Notes: generated from the letters alone by a model not told the origin. Positions 43,790-53,049 are shown, numbered from the stretch's first letter. The stretch: 64,000 bases of DNA from Salicibibacter cibarius (GCF_016495725.1 NZ_CP054705.1:930001-994000); one strand, 5' to 3'. Numbers and translations are program-made.

Positions 43790-44074
43790 ATGGCGAATAT
43801 AAAAAAGGGCGAGAATAAATTTTTTGTCGGAGATAAAGAAGAGGACCCTTTGGCTGAAATCACTTTTGAATCGGAAGGGTCCACGAAATTAGTTGTTGAC
43901 CATACGTACGTATCAGAGGAACTTCGCGGGGAAGGTGTCGCCCAAGCTTTAGTAGAACGGATGGTTTCTTTTGCCCGTGAGGAAAAGAAAGAAATTATCC
44001 CTCAATGTTCCTATACAAAAAAACAAATGGATAAACATCCGGAATATCAGGATGTGCTTTCGACGCAAGAATGA
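43790..44074 (+). CDS. Small GNAT-type N-acetyltransferase (YjdJ/NATD1-like)
   Basis: 94 residues, the short GNAT form (PF14542 type). The acetyl-CoA loop is in VSEELRGEGVAQALVERMV, followed by IIPQCSYTKKQM where the conserved Cys/Tyr and the HPEYQD end are typical of this group. Biological substrate unknown. It starts 17 bp after the SDR gene behind TAGGAGTG and is the last gene before the repeat region. Confidence 0.88.
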   Translation: MANIKKGENKFFVGDKEEDPLAEITFESEGSTKLVVDHTYVSEELRGEGVAQALVERMVSFAREEKKEIIPQCSYTKKQMDKHPEYQDVLSTQE

Positions 44075-44141
44075 AGATTTGGTCAGTCTAGTGGCGTGTT
44101 GCAGAAGTTATTTCTAAAAACACCTTTTTATCTTCGAAATC

Positions 44142-44378
44142 TAGACGGTCACCGAAAACAGGACGATAGACGCTTTCTATCGATCTAAAATTTAGACGGT
44201 CACCGAAAACAGAGCGATAGACGCTTTCTATCGCTCTGAAATCTAGGCGGTCACTGAAAACAGAACGATGGAAGCTTTCTATCGATCTAAAATCTAGACG
44301 GTCACCGAAAACAGAACGATAGATGCCTTCTATCGATCCAAAATCTGGGCAACCGCCAAAAACAGAACGATAGACGCC
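44142..44378. repeat. Tandem 51-bp repeat array
   Basis: Five units with an exact 51-bp period start at 44142, 44193, 44244, 44295 and 44346 (the last is partial). Each carries TAGACGGTCACCGAAAACAG and a hairpin CGATAGA-CGCTT-TCTATCG. Units differ by a few substitutions, some of which keep the hairpin paired. No reading frame or ribosome site is associated. It lies between convergent genes. Confidence 0.9.
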
Positions 44379-44387
44379 GTGAAGAGA

Positions 44388-44574
44388 ACGTCCGGGAATC
44401 CCCGCTATGACACCTCTAGAAGGGAGATTATCTCAATTAGAGGTGTCATGAGTGAGTCATGGAACCTCTCGAAGGTTAAATAATCCAATCAGGGGTGTCA
44501 TGAACGGGTTATGGCACCTCTAAAAGCAAAAATATCCTAATCCGAGGTGTCATGAGTGAGTCATGTGGAACAAC
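44388..44574. repeat. Tandem 52-bp palindromic repeat array, GAGGTG type
   Basis: About three and a half units with an exact 52-bp period (equivalent bases at 44407, 44459, 44511 and 44563). Each unit has a hairpin with outer arms GAGGTG/CACCTC and a central CATGA-5 nt-TCATG. The same central core with other outer arms recurs at 53050-53335 and 58150-58320. It follows directly after the 51-bp array. Confidence 0.9.
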
Positions 44575-44682
44575 CGAAAGGTAAAATCACCAAGTGTGAG
44601 GAAATTCAGCCATAATGATTAGTGCGTCCTCATCTTTTTGATGTTTCCCTTGGATATGACCGGGTAATTCGACCATCCTGTA

Positions 44683-45453
44683 CTAGTTATCAGCAACCTC
44701 AAACGAAAACGACTGCTCTCCGGCGAATGCCCCTTGGTCAAATCGCCGCTCCACAAAGGTTACCTTTCCCTGGTTGTCGATGAGAAGCACGGTAGAGGCA
44801 CGTGTCCCGTAATTGCCCGTATGAATAAATAATGGTGATAGCTGTCTTTCAAAGTTGAGATCAACGCCGGTTGACGGCAACGCTTCATCCGGTGCTTGTT
44901 CTGTATGGGAAAGTATCCGGAATAGCGCTTCTGTTTTGATTTCACTGTGTTGAGTTGTATAGGCGCTTAGTGCCTGTTTTCCTTTTACGACTTTGGGCCA
45001 AGGTGTATTTAAAGAATCATTGCTCAGCCCGTGGATGCCGGGGTTGACCTCATTCAATTCATCGTGAACATTATTATAGTGGTACATCTCGTCAAGGGTG
45101 CCGGCAATCACGTTATAACCGGTGTAATCGTCACGATGTTCCTGCAAAGCCTCCACAAACGCCAATGGGTCCCAATCCTCCGTTAAAAACTGTTTTATGA
45201 TTGTTCCCCGGGAAGCTTTGCCTGGGGCGATTTGTTGCGGATCACGAAAATTCGTTAATGCCACGAATTTCCCTTGTTTTGTGATGCCGAGCCATGTTCC
45301 TTTTTGCAATAGATCGCGTCCCGCCAACAGGTCCGGCGCGTCTTCCCAGAAATGGGCCGGCGCCGTAGGCCGTTCGTAAAATTCATCGCGATTTGCGGCA
45401 ATGATGAGTGGGTACTTTTCATGGGCTTTCCATGTGAAATTAATCAGGCACAT
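44683..45453 (-). CDS. NRDE/TANGO2-family protein
   Basis: 256 residues. The start MCLINF with Cys as second residue and the IIAANRDEFYERPT segment (the NRDE motif) define the family, which has an Ntn-hydrolase-like fold; TANGO2 homologues are linked to haem or lipid handling, but the bacterial role is unclear. ATG 45453 is chosen over 45462 because family members begin with Met-Cys and AAGGAG lies about eleven bases before it. A single gene, divergent from the TSUP gene. Confidence 0.85.
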   Translation of the reverse strand: MCLINFTWKAHEKYPLIIAANRDEFYERPTAPAHFWEDAPDLLAGRDLLQKGTWLGITKQGKFVALTNFRDPQQIAPGKASRGTIIKQFLTEDWDPLAFVEALQEHRDDYTGYNVIAGTLDEMYHYNNVHDELNEVNPGIHGLSNDSLNTPWPKVVKGKQALSAYTTQHSEIKTEALFRILSHTEQAPDEALPSTGVDLNFERQLSPLFIHTGNYGTRASTVLLIDNQGKVTFVERRFDQGAFAGEQSFSFEVADN

Positions 45454-45555
45454 CGCGTTCATCTCTCCTTCCTGCGCAGCTCAAAAACGCCCCATCTCTT
45501 TTCTAAACATGATAAAATATAAAAGTTAGTACAAAAGAGTTTAGGACGGATAGAG

Positions 45556-46293
45556 ATGCTTTGGGAGTTATTGTTCATTGTCTTGATTGTTTTGGTCGGT
45601 GCCTTCGTGCAGGGCGCGAGCGGTTTTGGCCTCGGTTTAGTCGTCATGGGCTTTCTGCCCTTTATGCTAAGCGTTCAGGAAAGCACATTGCTCGTCTTAT
45701 CGTTTTTGGCGGCAACAGCGTTGACGATTCTTATAAAAAATTACCGGTCGGTGCAACTAAAAGGATTAATCATGTTTGTTGTTGCATCTTTTGCAGGCCG
45801 AATTCTCTCTTTTTTTGTGCTGACGACATATGGTGACATGGACATTTTAAAAACGTGGCTCGGTGTTTTTCTCATCACCCTTGTCGTTTACTTGTATTTT
45901 AACAATAAAAGAAACGTAAGCCTAAAAAAAATAAATAAACTGGTGCCGATAAGCCTTGGTGTTCTCAATGGTTTTTTCGGGGGACTGTTCGCAGTTGGGG
46001 GAACATTTCTCGTCGTCTATTGTTTATACTTGTATAAAGAAGATAAGCATCGGTATACGGCGAATGTGCAAATCGTTACATTAATGACAAGTTCATTTTC
46101 GTTGCTTTTGCATGGCGTGAATGGGGATTTTGATCTGTCGTTCCTGCTTTATTTTGCCGTTGGTGTCGTGAGTGTCATCGTTGGAGCAGTATTGGGGCTA
46201 CGGTGGTTTGAAAAATTGCCGGCGTCCATGATCCGTACCATCGCGATGCTTCTGGTGCTCCTCGCGGGCCTAAATTTAATCCTGTTTTCGTGA
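45556..46293 (+). CDS. TSUP-family (TauE/SafE) membrane transporter
   Basis: 245 residues with seven to eight membrane segments and the two TSUP repeats: QGASGFGLGLVVMGFLP near the N-terminus and GVLNGFFGGLFAVGGTFLV in the middle. Members export sulfite, sulfonates or organosulfur anions. The substrate cannot be read from the sequence. It ends 42 bp before the convergent AgcS gene with a shared terminator. Confidence 0.88.
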   Translation: MLWELLFIVLIVLVGAFVQGASGFGLGLVVMGFLPFMLSVQESTLLVLSFLAATALTILIKNYRSVQLKGLIMFVVASFAGRILSFFVLTTYGDMDILKTWLGVFLITLVVYLYFNNKRNVSLKKINKLVPISLGVLNGFFGGLFAVGGTFLVVYCLYLYKEDKHRYTANVQIVTLMTSSFSLLLHGVNGDFDLSFLLYFAVGVVSVIVGAVLGLRWFEKLPASMIRTIAMLLVLLAGLNLILFS

Positions 46294-46297
46294 AGAA

Positions 46298-46334
46298 AGC
46301 GCCTCGTCCCTGAAAAGAAGCGAGGCGCTATTCT
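46298..46334. terminator. Bidirectional terminator
   Basis: AGCGCCTCG (46298-46306) pairs with CGAGGCGCT (46321-46329), a perfect 9-bp stem with a 14-base loop, followed by ATTCTTTA; it separates the convergent TSUP and AgcS genes. Confidence 0.8.
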
Positions 46335-47687
46335 TTACATACTTGTTTTTCCTTTTTCATAGGCTCGTATTTCATTGAATCGTTTCGTTTCTTTTACGAC
46401 AACGCCTGATAATAGCAAGAGCCCGATAAGGTTAGGAATCGCCATTAAAGCATTAAAGGTATCCCCGAGATTCCAGACGGTATCGAGCGATAACGTTGCC
46501 CCGGGAAAAATGGCCAAAACGAAGATGATGCGATACACCATTGTAAAATTGGTGCCGGCAAGATAGGTGAGACACTTCTCACCGAAATAAGCCCAGCCAA
46601 GAATCGTTGAGTAGATAAAAAACAGTAACGTGACCGCGACAATTAAGCTGCCGAATGCCGGAAGCAATTCATCAAAGGATTGCGCGGTGAGGGCGGCGCC
46701 TTCAATATCAATCATGTACATGTCCGCCATGACGAGGGCTAGACCGGTTACGGTACACACGATAATGGTGTCAATGAATACTTGTGTCATGGAAATCAAG
46801 GCCTGGCGGGCAGGGACATCGGTGCGGGCAGCGGCAGCGGCGATGCCTCCGGTACCTAAACCTGCCTCGTTGGAAAAGAGTCCGCGGGCAACCCCCATTT
46901 GAATGACCGTGCCAATCGCGCCGCCTGCAACTGCCTGTCCTGTAAAGGCATCGGTAAAGATTAAGGCGAAGGCGCCACCGACAGCGTCCACATTGTAAAC
47001 AACCAGAAAAACACCGGCCACGACGTAAATAATAATCATAAACGGAACGATAAAACTGACCACGCGTCCAATGCTCTTAATGCCACCGAGGATGACCAAG
47101 CCAATAAGAATCATAAACACGATGCCGGTGACCCATACCGGAACATTAAAAACATCATTGGCTACGTCAGCGGCCGCGTTTGCTTGAATCATGTTTCCAA
47201 TGCCGAAAATAGCCGCAAAGACAGCGAAAAATGCGAACAGAACAGCGAGCCATTTTTGGCCCAGTCCTTTTTCAATGTAATACATGGGGCCGCCGGACAT
47301 TTCCCCCCGGGCATTTTCTTGCCGATATTTGACCCCGAGGATCGCTTCGGAATATTTCGTGGCCATCCCGACAAGGGCGGTCATCCACATCCAAAAGACG
47401 GCGCCCGGTCCGCCGGCGACGACGGCGGTAGCAACCCCGACAACGTTTCCTGTTCCGACGGTGGCAGCCGTAGAAGTCATCAGTGCCTGAAAATGGGAGA
47501 TGTCTCCTTCGGAATCTTTATCCTGTTTAGAAAACGTAAGTTTAAACGCATAAGGCAACATCCGAAAAGAATAGAAGGCTAAACGAAAGGTTAAGTATAA
47601 ACCTGTACCTACGAGCAAAATAATTAATGGCAAGCCCCAGACAAAATCACTTATTTCACCGGTTATGTATTCGAACGATTCGAGCAT
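46335..47687 (-). CDS. Sodium:alanine/glycine symporter (AgcS family)
   Basis: 450 residues with about ten membrane segments. The AgcS signature GTGNVVGVATAVVAGGPGAV (20 residues) follows STAAT near residue 90, and NEAGLGTGGIAAAAA lies in the second half. It imports alanine or glycine with Na+. ATG 47687 follows AAAAGGGGGATTTGC; an upstream in-frame start at 47741 lacks a ribosome site. Confidence 0.92.
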   Translation of the reverse strand: MLESFEYITGEISDFVWGLPLIILLVGTGLYLTFRLAFYSFRMLPYAFKLTFSKQDKDSEGDISHFQALMTSTAATVGTGNVVGVATAVVAGGPGAVFWMWMTALVGMATKYSEAILGVKYRQENARGEMSGGPMYYIEKGLGQKWLAVLFAFFAVFAAIFGIGNMIQANAAADVANDVFNVPVWVTGIVFMILIGLVILGGIKSIGRVVSFIVPFMIIIYVVAGVFLVVYNVDAVGGAFALIFTDAFTGQAVAGGAIGTVIQMGVARGLFSNEAGLGTGGIAAAAARTDVPARQALISMTQVFIDTIIVCTVTGLALVMADMYMIDIEGAALTAQSFDELLPAFGSLIVAVTLLFFIYSTILGWAYFGEKCLTYLAGTNFTMVYRIIFVLAIFPGATLSLDTVWNLGDTFNALMAIPNLIGLLLLSGVVVKETKRFNEIRAYEKGKTSM

Positions 47688-47817
47688 GCAAATCCCCCTT
47701 TTGTTTTTGATCTTTATTAATCTTAAAATAATTTCATCCAAATGTGAATAGTTTATGGTAGAATTTCAAACGACTCATTTGTCGTTTTTTCAATAATTTT
47801 GTATAGTTGGAGTACGA

Positions 47818-47910
47818 TAAGAAAACTTGGCTTTTCGCCAAGCTTTTATGGCGAAAAGCCTTAGCCGAACTTATGTAGGTAAGAAAGTTGATTTATACTT
47901 TCTTACCTAT
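47818..47910 (-). repeat. 93-bp two-hairpin dispersed repeat, copy B (inverted)
   Basis: Same element as copies A and C but on the opposite strand. GGCTTTTCGCC and GGCGAAAAGCC (47829-47860 region) form an 11-bp perfect stem with a 10-base loop, and GTAAGAAAGT...ACTTTCTTAC a second stem. It ends 38 bp before the gene at 47949. Copy C lies 45 bp after the same gene in the opposite direction. Confidence 0.85.
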
Positions 47911-47948
47911 CAAGCGAATGAGTCCTTTATCCAATAGGAGTTGAAACT

Positions 47949-49193
47949 GTGTTTACAGGTATTGCGATCGCGCTTCTTTTGTGTGCATCTGCTTTTTTTT
48001 CCGGTAGTGAGACGGCATTAACAGCCGCTAATCGAACGAAAGCGCAAACAAGAGCGGAAAACAACGACCGGAAATCGGAGAAGTTACTGAAAACGTTGTC
48101 AAAACCGGATCATTTTATCACCGGAATACTGATCAGCAATAATGTGGTTAATATTATCCTGCCGACGCTTGTGACGATGGTAGCGATTGACTTAGGCTTT
48201 AACGTCGGGGTTGCAACGGCGATACTAACGATTACATTAATCGTTTTTTCGGAAGTGCTTCCGAAGTCAATTGCCGCTACATATCCGGATCGGATCGCTT
48301 ACACGGTGCTCCCCGTGATTCGATTTGTTTTATGGCTATTGACGCCGTTTATTTACCTTCTGTCAAAAATCACTAGGTACGTGATTAAAGCATTATCGAA
48401 AGACGAAGACGTAACCTCCTCGATCTCGAAAGAAGAACTGCGGACGATGGTGGATATTGCCCAAACGGAGGGGGCATTTGCCCAAGGCGAGAGCCATCGC
48501 ATTAAAGGTGTGCTGGACTTTTATAACTTGAACGTCCGCGATGCCATGAAAACGCCACGCGTCGAAATTGTCGGCATTCCCCAGGACGCATCCTATGAAC
48601 ATGCACGTGATATGATTCTTGCCAATCGATTTACGCGCTACCCGATTTATCGTGATGATATGGATTCCATTATCGGTGTCTTTCATTCCAAAGGGCTCAT
48701 TTATTGGTCCGTTGACTTTGATCAGGAATTAACACAACTCTCGGACATGTCCCCGATGTTTGTCCATGAATTTCAACCCATCGAGCAAGTATTCCGGCAG
48801 ATGTCGAAAGAACAAAAGCACTTGGCAATTGTTCTTGATGAATACGGGGGCACGGTTGGCCTGCTCAGTCATGAAGATATCATTGAGACAATGATCGGGC
48901 AGGAAATCGAGGATGAGACGGATCTGGGGAACGATCGCTTAATTGAACGGTTAACGGACACGACGATCATTTGTAATGGCAAACTTACGTTGCGGCGATT
49001 GAATACAGTGTTTCATACGGCTATTCCGGAAAAAGAAGATGTCCTCGCGGCTTTTATTTTAGATGAATTGGAATATATCCCCATGGAGGGAGACACCTTC
49101 GAATATGAAAATCTGCACTTTACGATTTTAACGGTTGAAGACGCGACGTTAAAACGGATTGAAATTGAAAAAATGACAGCAGAAGACACATAA
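47949..49193 (+). CDS. CNNM/CBS/CorC_HlyC-domain membrane protein (hemolysin family)
   Basis: 414 residues: a CNNM (DUF21) membrane domain about 1-170 with GSETALTAANRTK, a CBS pair about 195-320, and a C-terminal CorC_HlyC domain about 335-410. Such proteins export or regulate Mg2+ and sometimes Na+ or Co2+. GTG 47949 follows AATAGGAGTTG. The gene is framed by two inverted copies of the 93-bp repeat, each about 40 bp from its ends. Confidence 0.9.
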   Translation: MFTGIAIALLLCASAFFSGSETALTAANRTKAQTRAENNDRKSEKLLKTLSKPDHFITGILISNNVVNIILPTLVTMVAIDLGFNVGVATAILTITLIVFSEVLPKSIAATYPDRIAYTVLPVIRFVLWLLTPFIYLLSKITRYVIKALSKDEDVTSSISKEELRTMVDIAQTEGAFAQGESHRIKGVLDFYNLNVRDAMKTPRVEIVGIPQDASYEHARDMILANRFTRYPIYRDDMDSIIGVFHSKGLIYWSVDFDQELTQLSDMSPMFVHEFQPIEQVFRQMSKEQKHLAIVLDEYGGTVGLLSHEDIIETMIGQEIEDETDLGNDRLIERLTDTTIICNGKLTLRRLNTVFHTAIPEKEDVLAAFILDELEYIPMEGDTFEYENLHFTILTVEDATLKRIEIEKMTAEDT

Positions 49194-49237
49194 ATAAAGG
49201 ATGCGGCTGCGATACGGCGGTCGCTTTTTTCTTTCGG

Positions 49238-49330
49238 CAGGTAAGAAAGTATAAATCAGCTTTCTTACCTGCATAAGTTCGGCTAAGGCTTTTCGCCATA
49301 AAAGCTTGGCGAAAAACCAAGTTTTCTAAT
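49238..49330 (+). repeat. 93-bp two-hairpin dispersed repeat, copy C
   Basis: Begins CAGGTAAGAAAGTATAAATC and has the stems GTAAGAAAGT/GCTTTCTTAC and GGCTTTTCGCC/GGCGAAAAACC. It is collinear with copy A at 24642 and inverted relative to copy B at 47818. Confidence 0.85.
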
Positions 49331-49392
49331 CATGAGCGGGCAGCGTTGATGCATATACTAGACGAGCCCTCTACGATGGAAGGTGTGCGAAG

Positions 49393-49914
49393 ATGAGACA
49401 ACGTTCTCTCCGGATTTTTTCCTGGTCAATGTTTGCCATCTACATGGCAATGCTTTTATACATTACCGCGTTCGCCTGGAACTATGGAGCCTCGCTGGGA
49501 CCTGACGGGCCAGGCGGGCGAAACTATAACCCCGTCCCCTTTCGAAGTATATATCGGATTGGCGTGTTTAGCCCTGACATTTGGGATCCACTGAAAATAT
49601 TAATCGGCAATGTTCTTCTTTTCGTGCCGCTCGGTATATTTCTACCGCTATTGTTTCGGCGTTTGCGAAGCATTGGGAGAGTAACGCTCGTCGGAATGTT
49701 GATTTCCCTTTTCATTGAGTTATACCAATTTACCTTCACAATGCGCGTGAGTGACATCGATGATCTTGTATTGAACACAGCCGGTGTGTTTCTCGGGGCC
49801 GCGATGTATGTGTCCGCACGAAAAGTGGCTCGCCGCATCGTGATCATTTTGCCGATGGGCGCTTCGCTTTCACGACGTAACGGTTCCATAAGCGGAAACA
49901 GCCGTAAACGATAA
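49393..49914 (+). CDS. VanZ-like family protein
   Basis: 173 residues with about four membrane segments. The block LIGNVLLFVPLGIFLPLLF and SLFIELYQFTFTMRVSDIDD (20 residues), followed by LNTAGVFLGA, matches the VanZ domain. Members confer low-level teicoplanin resistance or are of unknown envelope function. ATG 49393 follows GGAAGGTG. Its last 71 bases overlap the convergent TVP38 gene, which is unusual for bacterial genes of this size. Confidence 0.88.
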   Translation: MRQRSLRIFSWSMFAIYMAMLLYITAFAWNYGASLGPDGPGGRNYNPVPFRSIYRIGVFSPDIWDPLKILIGNVLLFVPLGIFLPLLFRRLRSIGRVTLVGMLISLFIELYQFTFTMRVSDIDDLVLNTAGVFLGAAMYVSARKVARRIVIILPMGASLSRRNGSISGNSRKR

Positions 49915-50488
49915 GCATAAAACTGCCGTAAAACAGACCGACATAAAATAAATCGGCAGGGTTGCGTACGATCGTACTTCCGACGGTGGCAAACAAAATC
50001 ATCGAAGGAATCTTACCGACTGAAGACGCGACCGTGTATGCCCAAAAACCGACACGGCTGAGCGCCGAGTAGATGTTGACGATGATCGAAGGAACGATCG
50101 GGATGAGTCGTGTTAAAAAGATCGTCATAAAGGCATTACGCTCAAAAAGCATCGTCACTTTGGAAATTGCCTCGTACTTGCCGATTATTTTTAATCCCCA
50201 ATCTTGGTAGCCGAAGCGCACGAAAACAAACATAATGATGGATGCCATGGCAGATCCGAACCAGGTAATAAAGCTTCCAAGGAACGAACCGTAAATCGCC
50301 CCGAGGATTCCGCCAATGATCGGGTAAGGAATGACCGGGAATAACGACATGAGCGTGGCGAGGGCGGCCGTGAGAACGATTGATTCCGTGCCGTGTTCAT
50401 CGATCCAAACCGCGATCTCTTCGCCATATAAAAAGACGGTGCCCGCCAGGAAGGCGAGAATCAGGAAGACAAAAATTTTACGATACAT
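49844..50488 (-). CDS. TVP38/TMEM64-family membrane protein
   Basis: 214 residues with six or seven membrane segments and the VTT/SNARE-associated domain pattern (PYPIIGGILGAIYGSFLG and FLTRLIPIVPSIIVNIYSA). DedA-like proteins of this group are linked to lipid scrambling and envelope homeostasis. ATG 50488 follows GAGGTGAACC. The C-terminus is basic and its coding sequence overlaps the VanZ-like gene on the other strand. Confidence 0.88.
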   Translation of the reverse strand: MYRKIFVFLILAFLAGTVFLYGEEIAVWIDEHGTESIVLTAALATLMSLFPVIPYPIIGGILGAIYGSFLGSFITWFGSAMASIIMFVFVRFGYQDWGLKIIGKYEAISKVTMLFERNAFMTIFLTRLIPIVPSIIVNIYSALSRVGFWAYTVASSVGKIPSMILFATVGSTIVRNPADLFYVGLFYGSFMLIVYGCFRLWNRYVVKAKRPSAK

Positions 50489-50638
50489 CGGTTCACCTCA
50501 AATGTCCTATCTCCCAACATTCTATCATTCCCTGCAACAGATATAGAATGGTGAAGGCTTCTCAATCTTCTGCGTTTGCAATAGCCGCTCACATGTTGTA
50601 TGTTTTAGGTCGGTTCAATTAGAAAGTAGGGAAAAAGC

Positions 50639-51847
50639 GTGGAGCAAAAATCATTATTACAAAATCGAATTTTCGTTCTTCTTTTTATTGCTGGTATCTT
50701 TGCAGTTGTCGGTTTTAGTATGTTCTTAACAACAGTCTCTTGGTATGCCATTAGTGAGCTGGGCTCGGCAACTGCTGTCGGATTGGTCTTAATCTCTGCC
50801 ACGATCCCCCGTTTGTTAATGATGATTTTCGGCGGTGTCGTCGCTGATAAATATAAAAAAACAACCATTATGTTCACGACAAACCTTATCCAGGCCATCT
50901 TGCTGTTCAGCATGTATCTGTTCGTTGCTAGTGACCACTTAACATTGACGGTGTTGCTCGTCCTTGCTGGTGTTTTTGGGATGCTGGACGCTTTTTTCGG
51001 ACCGGCGAGTGTTTCACTCATTCCGAAAGTCGTTCCGAAACAGCAATTGCAGCAGGCAAACGCGATTTTTCAGGGGGCTGACCAGATCTCTTTTATCATC
51101 GGTCCGATTATTGCCGGAATAACGATGGAATCGTTGGGGGTGGCTTCCAGCTTTTTGATCGCGACGATCCTTGTCTTTCTTTCGGCGGCAATTATCTTTC
51201 CGCCATTTCTTAAGGAAGCGCCGGTCGATGAGAGCGTACCGCAAAGCCCGTGGAAAGATTTAAAAGAGGGACTGACTTATGTTCGGCATTCAAGTTTTCT
51301 CCTGACGGGGCTTATCGTTTTGATTGCCTTGAACTTTTTCGTTTTTGGCGCCCTTCATATAGCCATGCCGTTACTCGTGGACGTGCATGATGGTTCGCCG
51401 TTGAATTTAAGTTTCATGGAGGCCAGTCTAGGCATCGGTATGCTCCTGGGCAGTTTTATTTTAAGTGTGTATACGATAAAAAGACGTCGGGGCGCGGTGA
51501 CCATTTATGGATTAATAGCGTCTTTGCTTCTTTTCGTGGCTTTTAGTCAAGTACCGTCTCTTTCGTGGCTCACCGTGTTTTTATTTTTCATCGGCTTCGC
51601 GATGGTTTTCGTTTACATTCCTTTTTTTACGGTAGCGCAAGAGAAAACGGAAAACCGTATCATGGGGAGGGTGATGAGTATTATTTTCCTTGCCATGAAT
51701 GGATTTGACCCGGTTTCTTATGGCATTATTGCCGGCTTTGTATCAGCGGGAATTCCGGTGCAAATGGTCTTGTTTGGATTGGGGGCGGCCGGAATGCTGA
51801 TCGCGCTTCTCGTTTTTTTCAGAGCAAAGGAATTTCGAGAAGTTTAA
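50639..51847 (+). CDS. MFS transporter
   Basis: 402 residues with twelve membrane segments. The loop GGVVADKYKKTTIM between segments 2 and 3 is the MFS motif A, and FFGPASVSLIPKVVP is typical of the MFS_3/enterobactin-exporter-like group (DHA3). It is likely a proton-driven exporter of drugs or metabolites; the substrate is unknown. Starts at GTG 50639 with a weak ribosome site (GTAGGG). Confidence 0.88.
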   Translation: MEQKSLLQNRIFVLLFIAGIFAVVGFSMFLTTVSWYAISELGSATAVGLVLISATIPRLLMMIFGGVVADKYKKTTIMFTTNLIQAILLFSMYLFVASDHLTLTVLLVLAGVFGMLDAFFGPASVSLIPKVVPKQQLQQANAIFQGADQISFIIGPIIAGITMESLGVASSFLIATILVFLSAAIIFPPFLKEAPVDESVPQSPWKDLKEGLTYVRHSSFLLTGLIVLIALNFFVFGALHIAMPLLVDVHDGSPLNLSFMEASLGIGMLLGSFILSVYTIKRRRGAVTIYGLIASLLLFVAFSQVPSLSWLTVFLFFIGFAMVFVYIPFFTVAQEKTENRIMGRVMSIIFLAMNGFDPVSYGIIAGFVSAGIPVQMVLFGLGAAGMLIALLVFFRAKEFREV

Positions 51848-51901
51848 CGTGAACAATAAAAAGGAATAGAAGCTAGGGAAAAATAAAGTAAGGTGATGGG
51901 A

Positions 51902-53023
51902 ATGCAAAGATATAAGGATACATTATTCGATCAAGGACATATCAGCAATCACATTTTAAAAAACCGGTATATCGTCGGACCGATGACGAGGGTAAGTTCC
52001 GAAGCTGACGGCACACCGAATGAACGGGTTCATCGTTATTATGAACGTTTCGCGAAAGGCGGATTTGCCGCGGTGATGACCGAGGGCACGTACCCGGATA
52101 CGATGTATAGCCAGGGGTATGAAAACCAGGCAGGATTGGCAACAGAGAAACACGCCGAAGCTTGGGCGCCGATCGTACGAGACGTAAAAGCGCACGGCGC
52201 AAAAATGATCGTGCAACTGATGCACGCCGGCGGTCAATCACAAGGGAATTATTATAAGGATACGAGTGTCGCGCCCTCGCCCTTTCAACCACCGAATCCG
52301 ATGGTGGAAGTCTACGGCGGCCAAGGAGATTTTCCGGTTGCAAAAGAAATGACAAAAGATGACATTGAAGATGTCAAAGACGGATTCGTCCGGTCTGCGC
52401 GTTTAGCCGCGAGTGCCGGATTTGACGGGATTGAACTTCACGGCGCCAATGGTTATTTATTGGATCAGTTCTTATCTGAGAATATTAACCAAAGAGAGGA
52501 TGAATACGGCGGTTCCATCGAAAATCGCCTGCGCCTTCTCATTGAATTAATCGATGATGTGCGAGAGGCAGTGGGTGAGCAGATGATGCTTGGTATTCGC
52601 ATTTCTCAATTAAAAGCGACGAATGGAGCTTATAAATGGCCGGGTGGAGAGAAGGACGCGGAAGTCATTTTCTCTAGATTAGGTGAAACGGACGTAGATT
52701 TTATTCATCTTTCCGATGATGATGCGACAACTCCCGGCTTTGGGGAAGGAACGATGACGATGTCGGAAGCGGCGAAAAAATATTCCGGAAAACCGATTAT
52801 CGCTTGCGGAAATCTTAGCGATCCTGAGGTAGCCGCCGGACTCATTGCCGATGGGCAGTGTGATTTCGTCGCGATCGCCCGGCAAGCGTTGGCCAACCCG
52901 GATACGCCTAATCGCGTATTGGAAAATAAGCCGTTGGAGGCCTTTGATGCCGGAAGCATCATGAAACCGAAAGCATACGTGAAAGATCACGAACTAGAGC
53001 AACCATTAATTGAAAATGAGTAA
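51902..53023 (+). CDS. NADH:flavin oxidoreductase (old yellow enzyme family)
   Basis: 373 residues, one FMN-binding TIM barrel. Landmarks are RYIVGPMTR, QLMHAGGQ, and ELHGANGYLLDQFLS with the conserved His/Asn-type active site region, and EYGGSIENRLR. It lacks the C-terminal FeS/FAD part of 2,4-dienoyl-CoA reductases and N-methylproline demethylases, so it should be an ene-reductase type enzyme; the physiological substrate is unknown. ATG 51902 follows AAGGTGATGG. Confidence 0.9.
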   Translation: MQRYKDTLFDQGHISNHILKNRYIVGPMTRVSSEADGTPNERVHRYYERFAKGGFAAVMTEGTYPDTMYSQGYENQAGLATEKHAEAWAPIVRDVKAHGAKMIVQLMHAGGQSQGNYYKDTSVAPSPFQPPNPMVEVYGGQGDFPVAKEMTKDDIEDVKDGFVRSARLAASAGFDGIELHGANGYLLDQFLSENINQREDEYGGSIENRLRLLIELIDDVREAVGEQMMLGIRISQLKATNGAYKWPGGEKDAEVIFSRLGETDVDFIHLSDDDATTPGFGEGTMTMSEAAKKYSGKPIIACGNLSDPEVAAGLIADGQCDFVAIARQALANPDTPNRVLENKPLEAFDAGSIMKPKAYVKDHELEQPLIENE

Positions 53024-53049
53024 TGAAGCGTTCATAAAGAGTGGATTTG

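Noticed and set aside
44142-44574. Possible CRISPR array
   Set aside because: Units are contiguous 51/52-bp repeats with only short, mutually similar variable parts. There are no unique 30-40 bp spacers and no cas genes in the window.
51902-53023. N-methylproline demethylase that would complete the island pathway
   Set aside because: Those enzymes have extra FeS and FAD domains (about 650-700 residues); this protein is a single FMN barrel and is 38 kb from the island.
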